From: Acorus gramineus
Taxonomy: Eukaryota > Streptophyta > Magnoliopsida > Acorales > Acoraceae
Length of the DNA: 64,000 bases
Reading direction: 5' to 3'
Assembly: GCA_030737835.1 (NCBI GenBank)
Contig: JAUJYN010000041.1
Location: 186,001 to 250,000 of the forward strand
Of this stretch, positions 10,448-21,469 are shown piece by piece. Position numbers and translations under genes: made by a program. The first letter of the stretch is position 1, and each line of letters starts with the position of its first letter. The notes beneath the pieces are model-generated. The model did not search any database and was not told the DNA's origin. It saw only the letters and a list, made by a program, of their open reading frames with translations.

Positions 10448-13400
10448 TAGCCGACATTCAATTTATCTATTGGGCTGGGTCGGTTAGGGAGTCGATTATT
10501 TATATTTAGCCGGTGGTCTACTTTATGCTGTCATTGCATCTGTTTTATGTCCCATCAGGTGCTTTATCCAGGGTCGGTATGGGAGTCTGCTGGTTGTATT
10601 TGATTGGCGATTAGTTAATGCCTCGTTGATGGGTTGGCTAGTTATGATCACGCTAACCTTTCTTTGATGTACTTGCTTCCATTCAGGTCTTCTCTGCGGA
10701 GTTTTAATCCTGTTTGGCTGAATGTGGGTATTGTATGCATAGTTTTGTAGTCTCTGACTCATTAAAATAGGATATCTACATGAATGTGTCAAGTACTCTT
10801 TGATGACATCATCATAGACACACATGTCACATTATGATAAGGCCGCGTGACAAGGGTCTGGAGTCACTGTCTCTAATCTTTTTAACCCTAACCCAGTCTC
10901 ATATAAGTTGAATAGAAAATCATTGAAGCATATACTTATATTAACGAGAAACATGAATTGAAAAAAAAATTCATATTTTCTATAAATTTATCAATGCAAT
11001 TCATTGGAGTATATGCTTCATTTTTTACAAAAGTATGTATCTCATTAGATGATGTACACTATTTTAAAAAAAATACAAAACATGTGTAAACTAGAATTAA
11101 GGCTAAAAAAGAGTTGTACGTAACATTAGCTAACACAATAAAGATATTTGATATCATATCTATCATTTTAATTTTAAGATCCTCAACTATCTAAAAGATT
11201 AAACCCTTAACCTTTTATACATAATTGTCTCAGCTTCCTCCAATTTTCTACCGCTATTAAAGTTACTTATGGCATACATTATCGTTGTACTTTTTTTATT
11301 ATTATTATAAATCTAGTGGGGCCACCGCCTCCAATGGCTTCTTCCATGGGCTGGAGTGATGGAGCATGTGTCGAGATATGATGCAAACATGTATATGGGA
11401 TTTTAAGTTCGTTGGGGTCTAGCACATGAAGGGTCACGTACTCACGTCGTACCTACTACTGTAGAATGTTTGAATTGACCGGCATGCGGATGTTTTTTGA
11501 ACTCCTGAAACGCTTCCTCCCGGAGTCTCATACACATCCTTCCTTGGAGTCCCTCCTCCAATAAAAAGGAATGGACTCATTTACAATGGTAGGTGTTGAG
11601 CTCATCACCACAAGGCTGGCCCTGAGCAGAGGCTATCAAAACAACTGCCTAGTGCCCCCTCCTCAAAGAGAACTATAAAATATGGGTTATGTTTTTATAT
11701 ATTAAACATTTTGATTAATTTTTTAAAAAAAATTTAAACATATCCATTCATCTACTAAATTTTTTTTTTTAAAATCTTATCCATATTTTTTATTCCTTTT
11801 TTATAGGATTTATTTATCTATTTCTAAAAAAATATTTTTTTAACAACAAATCCCTTGGTTTAAGGATTTTTTATTCTTTTTATATATAAAAAAAGAGTTT
11901 TCCTCTTTGAATACCATTTAGTTTTTCAAAATAAATTTTGTTGTTTTGTTTTTGTTTATTTGTTTATTTTTCTAAAACATAAATTTTTTAAATTTGTTAT
12001 TCTTTATTTTTTATTAGACATTGTTGTTTTAACCTTGTCAAAAACAAATTTTTACATTCAATTTTTTAAAAATGTAAATGCATTTGGGGCCCATTTTATA
12101 GGTTGGTATAGGGCCCCATCTAAATTCACTAATCTCATGCCCGACCTTACATCACCCGTATGAAAGACTAGCAAACGGAGTGTAAATAATATGATGAATG
12201 TCTGAAAAAGACTATAAGTAGTCCAATTTGTTTTAGCTTAAAAACTAGTTCCCCGTCCTGTAGAAGGTCGTTGGATTTGCAAGGACTTCTGGAATGAACT
12301 ATGCCTTTTTGGATGATATCACCCTTTCAAAATTTCTTCCTTGCATCCCGAAGTCCTTCAACAAGCGACACATCATGCCTCTTTTTAAAGAAATTCAACC
12401 TGCTAGATAGGTTTTTTTTTTTTTGAGTTAACCTGCTAGATAGGTTGACATGTGGATCTTTTCAACAGAGTTGATTCACTGGATGGGCCGGTGAGGTCCG
12501 TAGGACAGCCCGTTAAGGGACCAGGTCATGCTTTGGACTGGCCCGTTTAGGGAGCAAGCCGTGCTGGCCTGCCTCTGGCCCGGCGGGCTGTTTTCAACTT
12601 GGTCCATTAGGCCCGTTAAATTAGTCAACGTATTATGTCTTATTCATTTATTTAATTAATATGCATGTATTCAAACAATTTAATATTTAATAAAAAAAAA
12701 ATTTGTATTCTTTCATAAATAAATGTTGTGTGTTTCATATAGAATTATAATTTTTTCAATAGTTTTTAAAAACTTTATCTTCAATTTATTCATTTTACAC
12801 TAGTATTAACTATTGGCATGGAATAAAAAATGTTTAAATTATTATTATTATTATTATTAATGAATAAAAATTGATCAAAAGTAAATAAAAAATTCTAAAA
12901 ATGTAAAAAATACATAAAAACGATTTATAATGAATAAAAATTAATTATTAATAATGAATAAAAAAAAATTTATATAGAAAAATACCAAATATGCCAACAT
13001 AAAGAAACAAAAAATGAAAGAATGGGAAGGAGGCAATATGGTCTTTTTTTAGATGTGGAGAATGAATTTGGCTCCCCTATGGAGCATGTTAGGGAAAAAT
13101 GTAGTGAGAAAGGAGTGTAAGGAGGTTTTTGAAACTGGGTTTTAAAGTTTTCCCTATATGAAAAAAAATGTGGTGTAGGGAGACTTTTAGAGATACTCTT
13201 AAATGGGGTATACTGTTTTTAAAAAATTCAAAACACTTGTAGACTAGATTTAAAGCTAGAATATGATCTGGATGTAACATTATTCTTTTAACACCATGCT
13301 CTCCTTATTCCCTCCTATTAACAACCCAAACCCCCCCCCCCCCCCCATTCGAATACCCAAACAGCACACAAGAGTCCATTATTTTGGTGAAGACGCAAAG

Positions 13401-13636
13401 ATAGCCGATGAGTATCTCCAAATATGTTAACCTGTCCACTGTCCAACGTGATCCCTTTTTCTGATCGATCATCGAGATAGGTATACTCTGATCCATGCGT
13501 AGATTTTTTTTTTTTTTTGAAACTGATAGACCAAAGCTACCTTGATTATATTAACCAAATAGTTTTGGACCGAATGAGATACAAGTGGTGAAGAAACGAA
13601 ATCTAACAAAGATAGGAAGACAAAAATAAAAGAGAG
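10448..13636. other. Intergenic repeats without a recognisable gene
   Basis: A unit containing CTCATTAGATGATGTACAC and TGTGTAAACTAGAATTAAGG (11040-11130) recurs in diverged form near 13205-13290 (TGTAGACTAGATTTAAAGC). At 12480-12610 a GC-rich block repeats CCCGTTAAGGG / CCCGTTTAGGG / GGCCCGGCGGGC-type phrases, similar in style to 25560-25640. There is an ATT trinucleotide run at 12838-12860. No ORF in this stretch has family similarity. Confidence 0.4.
13331..13346. repeat. Poly-C tract
   Basis: A 16-base C homopolymer. Such runs in this window sit in repeat-rich DNA and their true length is likely uncertain. Confidence 0.8.
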
Positions 13637-13916
13637 TGTAGATACCCCATTTTGATCGATCAGAACTGTGAAACACTTATTATTTGTGATATCTTAGTTT
13701 GCAGGTCTAAGCCCGGATGATCTTCCCAGAGCCAGAATAGTCACTTGAGTAGGGAAAGGGAAGAAAAGAAAGCATGAGCGCAACAAGTGATAAGTTTAAA
13801 GAAAAGCTCAAGAGAAGCAGTACTATTGCCCAGAATGGTTAAGCCTCGGGTTGCTGTACAAGACATCTAAAATCTGTTTGGTGATTAAGACAAGCGACCA
13901 CCCACCCGTCGTACTG

Positions 13917-14208
13917 GACGACCTTTCTAGGACTGTCGACTTCGACGATCTCTGAAAGGATTGTCGAACTGGACGATCTTTCTGAGGATTGTCGACTTCG
14001 ACGATCTTGGGATTGTCGAACTGGACGATCTTTCTGAGGATCGTCGACTTCGACGATCTCTGAAAGGATTGTCGAACTGGACGATCTTTCTGAGGATCGT
14101 CGACTTCGACGATCTTTGAAAGGATTGTCGAACTGGACGATCTTTCTGAGGATTGTCGACTTCGACGATCTTTGGGGGGATTGTCGACCTAGACAATGGG
14201 ATGACGGA
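13917..14208. repeat. Minisatellite array 1 inside the solo LTR
   Basis: Alternating cores GGATTGTCGAACTGGACGAT and GGATTGTCGACTTCGACGAT are separated by CTTTCTGA or CTCTGAAA-type spacers, about five pairs, with pair lengths near 41-58 bp. The array lies upstream of the LTR TATA box, so it is in the U3 portion. The short open frame through it (minus strand) is a by-product of the repeat period. Confidence 0.85.
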
Positions 14209-14366
14209 TCGTCAAAAATACTGGGATAAGTTCAGCTCGGAAAGGACGGCATGGCTCGATTTTTTTCGCCTCTCCACCGACGTCAGCCACTTCGGGTGAA
14301 CGTGGGAGCGTCGTGGGGCACTCATGACTCCCCAAACAGGTGTCAAGAAGGTGGTGGTCGTTTGGG

Positions 14367-14377
14367 GCTATAAAAGG
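14367..14377 (+). promoter_or_regulatory. TATA box of the solo LTR
   Basis: GCTATAAAAGG is a near-consensus TATA box placed after array 1 and before a C-rich, leader-like segment. It is the expected position for the U3 promoter of an LTR retrotransposon read left to right. Confidence 0.65.
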
Positions 14378-15182
14378 GAGGCTTTTGGAGGAGGAGAGCC
14401 ATCTTTAACTCATCTTGACCCATCTTTTGCTCTCCAAAAAGGCTCTCCTAGCCACTCCACTCGAGACCAGCGACCTTTCACCACTCTCCACCCTCCATTT
14501 CCGAGCACCACCACCCCCTACACCAGCAGCCACCCCAAACAACCACCCACCACTCTCACCTACCACCTAACCCCTCCCATTCCTCTCCAAAAGCCACCCA
14601 TCCGAACCCACCTTGTTCTTTATCACCAACAGCCCTCTCAACACTCTCCACCCTCCGTTTCCGAGCACCACCACCCCCTACGCCGGCAGCCACTCCAAAC
14701 AACCACCCACCACACCTCCCTACCCTCACTTCCCTTCCCTTTCCTTTTTTTTTTCTTCTCTTTTTTTTTTTACTTAAGAGAACTTGTATAACATATCATT
14801 TCCTAAAAGAACTTGTATAAGGTTGTAACAAACTTACTAAATCTAATAAATATAAGTTTAATCAAAGTTGAGAGTGTTGGAGTACATCATTGGACTTTTA
14901 TCAGTTCTTTTGGAAACTATACGCAGCTGGCGGACGACCCTAACTTGGATCGTTGGTCAGTTGGTCTAGGGACCATTTGAACACTCCCCTTTGCAAGTTT
15001 GGGTACCTCCCAAGGACTACTAACCCCTTTTGTTTTATTTTGTTTACTTTATTCGTCATTTACTGCTTTATATGTTTGTTATTACTCTTTTATATACTGT
15101 TTATATGCTGCTTTTTTTTGTTTTTCTTCGTTCCTTGCTAACATAAACCTCCCACTAATTTTGTTAAATTTTTTTTGGAGTT

Positions 15183-15650
15183 AACCCTCGACAACCCCCC
15201 CTGGCTCGTCGACTCGACAATCCCCCTTACTCGTCGAACTCGACAATCCCCCTGTACTCGTCAACGACAACCCCCTAACTCGTCAACCCGACAACCCCCT
15301 GTTAACTCGTCGAACTCGACAATCCCCCTTCAACTCGCCAAACCCGACAATTCCCCTTTAACTCGTCAAAACCGACAACCCACCTTTAACTCGTCAAACC
15401 CCACAACCCTCCTCTAACTCGTCAAACCGACAACCCCCCTGGCTCGTCAAACCCGACAATCCCCCTTTAACTCGTCAAACCCGACAATCCCCCCTTAACT
15501 CGTCAAACTCGACAATCCCTCTTTAACTCGCCGAACTCGACAATCCAATCATAGTTTGTCGAACCCGACCATCCACCCATAGTTTGTCAATCTCGACAAC
15601 TCCCCCGTGGTTCGTCGAGACCAACAATCCCTTCTAGTTCATCAATCTCC
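15183..15650. repeat. Minisatellite array 2 inside the solo LTR
   Basis: An imperfect array of roughly 17 units of about 25-28 bp has the consensus ACTCGTCAAACCCGACAATC followed by a CCCC run and TTTA. The core reverse complement GGATTGTCGAGTTCGACGAG is nearly the same as the core of array 1, so the two arrays are inverted copies of one motif about 1 kb apart. Confidence 0.85.
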
Positions 15651-16734
15651 AGTCTATTGACCAGAAAGAACACCCTTTTTTATCCCATTTGCCAACCTTG
15701 CACAAAAAAAAAGTATCTTTCTCTCTCTTTGGGTTTGCAGGATCAATCTGAGCTTAAACACCTCAAGGCACGGCCGGCCGTGATCCTTGAGAGGAGAACC
15801 CGCATCCCTCGTTGAAGGCGAGTAATAACAGAAGAAATCTTCTTTTCTTGCTTTTGAGGAAAAGCAAGTGGCGATCACACCAACGTCCCTGGAAGCGGTC
15901 GGGCAACCTTGGACGATCCATCAAGTGGTGATTCGAAACGCCGTGTGCGTAACGGAACCAAACTTGAAGGAACCCGGATTCACGACCACGCCGCGTCAAA
16001 AATCCAACACCGACAGAGAGCAAAACATATAACGTATAGCTCTAGAGACTAAGCGGAGTAGAAGAGGATTCTAATATGCCAATCGACAAGACCCGACGCT
16101 CCCTCACTAAATGCGTAGATCATTTAGCCGTAACATTTTTGATATCATATTTCCCCATAATCGACGAGATAGTTAGAACAAGGGAATCTAGCAGCATTAA
16201 CCGTGATAAGTTCATAAAATAAACAACTTTAGTTAAAATAAAATATATCCCCAAAATAAAATAAATACATATCTTTTTTATATTTGAAAATCTAATATAC
16301 ACTAATCTAAATTTATATTCTAATCAATCTTATATATACCACATATACTAATCTTAAAAAAGAGTGCTGATGCACTCAGTTCAAAATGTAGCTTGGGCCG
16401 CAGTCTTCCACCATTGTTTTACAATCCTCTTTCCTCCACATCAGATTATCCATGTCAATCAAAATTTTTAATATCTCTCTAAAACTAAAATTCATTTCCC
16501 TTCAAAAATCTGATTCAATAAAAAAATATAATAATAATTTATTCTTTTTCATTTTGGGTGTTCTTTTCATGGGATCTCACCATTTTTTTTTTCTGCATCC
16601 ACTCAAACTTTTTTTTCCATTTTTTGCTTCATGGGTGTGTTACTTCAACTAGATCAGAAGATCTAGGTGATTTCATTGGCATTTTTTTTTGTTATTTTAT
16701 GTAAGATCAGATTCAAATAATTTTTTTGAAAATA

Positions 16735-17050
16735 AATTTTTATGGAGCTTTGATTCTTATAAAATCACGATAAACAATATTTGTGCGATTCTACATAGAT
16801 GTGTGATATTTTCTTTTTATTCAATGTGTGATCGATATTTTCTACATTTTCTATGATTCTACTAGGATATGTGCTATATTCCCCATTTTATTGTCTTTGT
16901 TTTTTATATTTTAATCGTGTTTACAAATACAATAATATGCTAACGAAAGCACACATACGACGAATGAAACATATACTATATAAAAGAGCACATACATTTT
17001 TGTCATATGAATTTGTGGTACTATAATTATTTTGTCAATCATATACTATA
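16735..17050. repeat. Dispersed repeat family B, copy 1
   Basis: This stretch aligns by eye with 42295-42610. Shared landmarks in order are GCTTTGATTCTTATAAAAT, a GATAAACAATATTTG-like block, TGTGATATTTTCT, ACATACGACGAATGAAACA and GTGGTACTATAATTATTTT. Identity looks to be around 75%. The nature of the parent element is unknown; no coding frame is conserved. Confidence 0.7.
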
Positions 17051-18986
17051 TTAGCTCAATATACACTACCATGTAAGGGTGTATACTAATCTAATATAGT
17101 ATTAACAAAAAGTTAACAAAAAAAGTTTTTTTTGCAATACATACAAACTTGGATTGGAAAAAACACACCACCACTATCTAAGCCATCATACAACAAGAAT
17201 GAGACAAAAAAAAAATCCTATTTTAAACACACACACACACACCCCGAAAAACAAATGAAAAAAAGTGTTGTTACACTTGTTTTTTTTTCACGATTCAAAT
17301 TCAAATTACAATCCTATATGCTTCATTAGAGATTCCGTAAAGCATATATCTTATTAAATGATGTTTATACATTGTTAAATTTTTTCTTACACTTAATAAT
17401 AATGGATTTGTTCAACTGGAAATGGATTGATATACACTTTTTTATTAAAATGTATATACAATTTTTTAGTTTTTAAAAAATAGTAAATATCATCTAATTA
17501 GTTATATACTTTGATGAAAAATGTAAATTGCTTTATTTCGAATTTAATGAATTCATTTTTAGCAAATGTAAAAAAAAAATTAACGAGATATATACTTCAC
17601 CCATTGGATGGCTAAAAAAGTATATGAGACTGCATTTGGTACTGTAAAAATGATTGCGTGTAACAGCGGTGCTCTAAAAATAGTATACCTTATCAATAGT
17701 GTATACTTTTAAAAAAAGAACTCTAGTAAATTGTATGAAACTATGTATAGAAAATCTAAAAAAATTTTTACAAATATTATAGGGATACTATTATATTTTA
17801 TTAGATAAATATAAAAACGAACATTTTGGTCTTCTACATGATTTAATCATAATAATGAAAATATTTTCAAAAAAAATTAAAAAAGCTTATCTAGAGTGGT
17901 AATAATGTAATATGCAAAAATTTAAATATTTGAATGATATAACACTAAATAAATTGTTATAAAATAATTTTATCATTGATAAAATGCATATGAATTTTAC
18001 GAGAATTTTTTTTATATATTTAAGTAATATATATTAAGCCCCCTTATAAAAAAAATCATGTGTCCGTCACTGGACTAAGGCAAATGTAGTCGAAGAATCA
18101 AAATTAGAAGTTTGAATGAAATTTAACTAATAAATAAAGCATTTGAATGTTATAAGAATATATTTTCATTGTGGGTTCGATATTGTTGAAATAGGCAAAA
18201 AGTAATTTGAAAGTCGTAATATTTGTTCGTTGGGTTGATGGAGACGTGCATATCTCTTCAAGATATCAATATTTTTTTTGTTGTCAAGGCCGGCATACGT
18301 TGATGTAGATTTTGATCTTTGACTTTAATCACAAATTTTGTAAAGTATATGTTCAAAAACATTTATTATTATGGTTATTCTCAAGTTATTTGAATTTTCT
18401 TGCTGGCATTTTTTAGTACAACTTAACTAGACTAAAATATTACTTTGTTAGGAATGCACAAACTATATTATCTAAGTATACACTATGTTGTATAAATATA
18501 CACTGTGTTAAATATGTACACACTACATTAGTTGAGCATACATGATGTTTGTTAAGTATACACTAGATTAACAAGATAACAACCACACCAAGACAAACAA
18601 AGGAAGTTTAAATAAATAATTAAAATGACATTATTATACAAATATAAAATTTTCTATCAAAATAACCAAAATGAAAGATGTTCAAATCACATACGTCACG
18701 CTGTTCAACCAATGTGCAAATTGTTTAATTTACAAATACAACAGAGAGAGCCCAATGACAAAATAATAATAGCTTTTGTGTATACCATATCTTTTTACTT
18801 GTTGAGGAAGACTTCACATCATTAGTACGCAATCCATCCAACGCAATACGAACACAATAATCTTGTCCGCCAATCCGAGTGGAACACCACCTATTAGCGT
18901 TCTCCATTTAATCTAGAGTGTCCATATCCATCTTCATCAATCCATTATACAAGAATGTCATTCACATGCTGATGAAACCATGCCTG

Positions 18987-18988
<2 letters not shown>

Positions 18989-19030
<42 letters not shown>
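18989..19030. repeat. (AT)n microsatellite
   Basis: About 21 uninterrupted AT dinucleotides. Confidence 0.95.
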
Positions 19031-19033
<3 letters not shown>

Positions 19034-19345
19034 GTTAGCACATCATATATTTTATTGTTAAAGCATATATTATGATAGAATACACGCTACAATAGATCGC
19101 ATACACCATTGTAGAAAAGTAGGCATTACAAAAAACGTAAATGATTTATGGGATTTATAAAAAAATATCAATACAAGAAAAAAGATAAAAATACCACATG
19201 TATGGTAAGAAAAGACTTTTATATCCATTGGAGAAAGAAGAAACAAGTATATCAAAAATTTTAAACCTTGTGCATCAAAACAAGTAAAAAAATAATATAA
19301 ATAAAAATATATTATAATGCAATGAATAATAATAAGACAATTAAT

Positions 19346-19840
19346 TAGGGGTCCATGTGTTCACTCATTTATTATTTTTAGGTCTCTAGAGTTTTTCAAT
19401 TTTTTTAGGTTCATAAGGCGGTGAAAAATTATCTTTAGGTCACTCCAATCAGATGTTGTTCAAAAATATAGAAAATGTCATCGTCCAATTATTTTAGTAC
19501 ATTGTTAACTCTCCAATACATTATTAAGTATCTCCTATACAGTATTCACACTCCCTAGTACATTGTTAACATTCGCATAAAATGCCCCCACCTATTTATT
19601 TTAATAAACTGTAAACATTTCTCAATACATTATTAAATGTATCCAGTATACTGTTAATATTTTCCAATACATTATAAACTTTCACACAATTGGACCAGGA
19701 CATTTTTGATATTTTTAACAACATCCTCTTCAAGGAATCGAAAGATAATTTTTCATTATCTTAAGAATCTAAAAAAAACTTAAAATTTTATAGGGGGCTT
19801 AAAAATAATAAACAGGTGGTCACAGACACCCCTAATTGAT
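19346..19840. mobile_element. MITE with TIRs of about 100 bp
   Basis: The left terminus TTAGGGGTCCATGTGTTCAC continues with TTTATTATTTTTAGG and GGTGAAAAATTATCTTTAGG. The reverse complement of the right end reads TTAGGGGTGTCTGTGACCAC, TTTATTATTTTTAAG and AATGAAAAATTATCTTTCGA. The arms therefore pair over about 100 bp. The middle holds degenerate copies of a phrase like AGTACATTGTTAAC (19490-19680). The TSD is short and ambiguous, possibly TA. Confidence 0.75.
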
Positions 19841-20862
19841 TTTTTCAATAATAATGAAAAAAAAAAAAACAATATTACATGTTAGGATTGATGGTGGCTG
19901 TATGAACTCAGTCTAGGTGATGACTCAAATGAGTGATGATATTGACAACTATTTTTTTATAGATTATGTGATGATGCATGTCTTCTTCGTGCTGTTGAGA
20001 TTTTGATATATAAAACGAAAATGAGAACAATTAAACAAATGAACATTTTTTTTGTAGTATCATCGTTAATCTTTACTCTGTGTGTTGAGAGAGAAAGTTC
20101 TGAGTGCAAGAGGGTGTGAGAGAGATTGCGGAAGGTGAAAGACGTGGCGACTGCAACTAGGGTTGAGTGTTATCATTTTTTTTCCTTAAAAAAAAAACCA
20201 AAAAAGTGAGACTGCGCGTGCGTATCAGCCCCCCGTTTTTGGTCCCCTCAACCCACCTCATGTGCTTGGCAGCACTGCAAAAACATACATACATTTTCGA
20301 TGCGATACCCATCCAACTGTCAACCCATGTGAAAGTCTACCTAAAATTCCACTCACTTTTCAACATTTCCTTAAAATGACATCCTCGCCAGCTGTTCGCC
20401 ACTCTCTCTCTCTCTCTCTCTCCATCACAACCCGACAAAACATCACTACGTCCGGTGCTCCGCAGGACCTTCTAATCTCCGGCCTCCCACTGCCCGACAA
20501 AACCCTCGACACCCGTCCGCTGCTCCGCGTCCACGCGTCGTCACACATCGGATAACAACAACACCACATTGATTTTTGAATATTGAATATAATAATAAAA
20601 TAACAAAAGCCCACTCACTCAATGAAGCACAAAAAAAATAAATGTCTACTAATGGTGAAAAGCAAAGTCAATAATACAACAATACAAAGGCAATCACATG
20701 CGATAAATTAAAATAAATGACCGTAAACCCACATACAAACCATGTGAGATGTGAAAATAATAAAATAAAATAAAATAAAATGACTCCCAAAAGCCGACGG
20801 CTCTGATTCCACCACCGAAAGGATCGACGGTGGAGAAGCTACGGTCAGTCTGATAAGTAGAT

Positions 20863-21303
20863 CTAGAGGAAGTAGGCGGCGGAGAACGCGGCGAAGAGAG
20901 CGGATCCGGCGACGGCGGCGAGGTTCAGCGATGGCGGAGCAGCGCCGCTGCCGCTCGGCGAGGTGGACGAGGGGGCCTGTCCAGGAGAGTTTCCGGCCGG
21001 AGAAGGGGATGTTGGAGAGGGCGACGGGGAAGGGGTCGACGGCGGAGGAGCGGGAGGGGAGGGGGAGGGGGTGGGGGCGGAGGGGGGAGGAGAGGGCGGA
21101 GGGAAGGTCGGAGAGGGAGTCGGAGCGGGGACGCCCGGGGCGGGGGACGGCGGAGGAGTGGCCGGTTTCGGGGGGGAGGCAGTGGGCGCACCGGCGGGAG
21201 CGCCGGTCGGGGCGGATCCAGGGGCCTGGGCGAGGGAGGTTCCGGCGAGGAGGGACATCGCCGCTAAAGTCACCGCGAAGAAGGTGAATCGAGAGACCGC
21301 CAT
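20863..21303 (-). CDS. Classical arabinogalactan protein, GPI-anchored, intronless
   Basis: Extracellular hydroxyproline-rich proteoglycan backbone of 146 residues, expected at the plasma membrane surface and cell wall. The chosen start is the ATG whose product opens MAVSRFTFFAVTLAAMSLLA, giving a clear signal peptide with probable cleavage after TSLA (before QAPGSAP). Residues about 26-118 are almost entirely Pro, Ala, Ser and Thr with AP, SP, TP and PPP runs, the substrate for prolyl hydroxylation and arabinogalactan addition. The C-terminus (SGSGAAPPS then a hydrophobic tail ending AAYFL) is a GPI-attachment signal. No fasciclin, Lys-rich or other folded domain is present, so it is a classical AGP. 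The frame stays open upstream for 53 codons, but that part is CT-rich leader and encodes no plausible protein. The gene is GC-rich against an AT-rich background; long opposite-strand frames here are composition artefacts. Confidence 0.92.
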   Translation of the reverse strand: MAVSRFTFFAVTLAAMSLLAGTSLAQAPGSAPTGAPAGAPTASPPKPATPPPSPAPGVPAPTPSPTFPPPSPPPSAPTPSPSPPAPPPSTPSPSPSPTSPSPAGNSPGQAPSSTSPSGSGAAPPSLNLAAVAGSALFAAFSAAYFL

Positions 21304-21325
21304 TTTGTTTTGTTTTGCTTTTTTG

Positions 21326-21348
21326 GAGAGAGAGAGAGAGAGAGAGAA
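21326..21348. repeat. (GA)n microsatellite in the AGP 5' leader
   Basis: About eleven GA units lie 23-45 bases upstream of the AGP start codon. On the coding strand this is a CT tract in the 5' UTR, a common feature of plant leaders. Confidence 0.85.
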
Positions 21349-21390
21349 GGGTTTTGGAGAGGGAGCGAAAGAGAACAGGCGGGGTTGAGG

Positions 21391-21400
21391 GGATATAAAG
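21391..21400 (-). promoter_or_regulatory. Putative TATA box of the AGP gene
   Basis: On the minus strand CTTTATATCC lies about 90 bases upstream of the ATG at 21303, leaving room for a CT-rich leader of about 60 bases. It is inferred from position and composition. Confidence 0.5.
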
Positions 21401-21469
21401 GTGGGTGTACGGAGAGAGTGACTTGACGGGGATTTTTTTATTTGTTGGGGACAACTAAGCAATTTCTGT

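Larger units (their letters stand above)
13637..16015 (+). mobile_element. Solo LTR, 2.38 kb, with perfect 5-bp TSD
   Basis: The element begins TGTAGATACCCCATTTTGAT and ends AAATCCAACACCGACA, giving TGT...ACA termini. It is flanked by GAGAG at 13632-13636 and again at 16016-16020, a perfect 5-bp target duplication as made by LTR-retrotransposon integrase. No primer-binding site, gag-pol or second LTR is associated, so this is a solo LTR formed by LTR-LTR recombination. Inside, in order: a minisatellite (13917-14208), a TATA box (about 14368), a C-rich 5' leader-like segment, AT-rich sequence with AATAAATATAAG (possible poly(A) signal region, about 14845), a second minisatellite (15183-15650) and a GC-richer 3' part. 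Length and termini suggest a Ty3/gypsy family with long LTRs; the lineage is not certain. Confidence 0.85.
16021..20862. other. AT-rich repeat-dense intergenic DNA
   Basis: Apart from the repeats listed separately I see no gene. A degenerate tandem motif built on AAGTATACACTA / AATATACACTGTG occurs at about 18460-18570. A GC-richer patch at 20200-20560 with a CT microsatellite (about 20401-20422) has a 59-codon plus-strand frame from the ATG at 20377; its composition is gene-like but I recognise no family and no neighbouring exon. Confidence 0.4.

Noticed and set aside
14324..14791. 155-codon Pro/His/Thr-rich plus-strand frame
   Set aside because: It lies in the transcribed leader of the solo LTR and follows from C-rich composition; no signal peptide, domain or codon pattern supports a protein.
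13917..15650. Regularly spaced repeats suggestive of a CRISPR array
   Set aside because: Units are contiguous and imperfect with no unique spacers, they lie inside an LTR, and the genome is a plant nuclear genome. They are minisatellites.
20708..21454. Long alternative frames on both strands over the AGP gene
   Set aside because: They follow from the GC-rich Pro/Ala/Ser codons of the AGP. Only the frame with a signal peptide, PAST-rich core and GPI tail makes biological sense.
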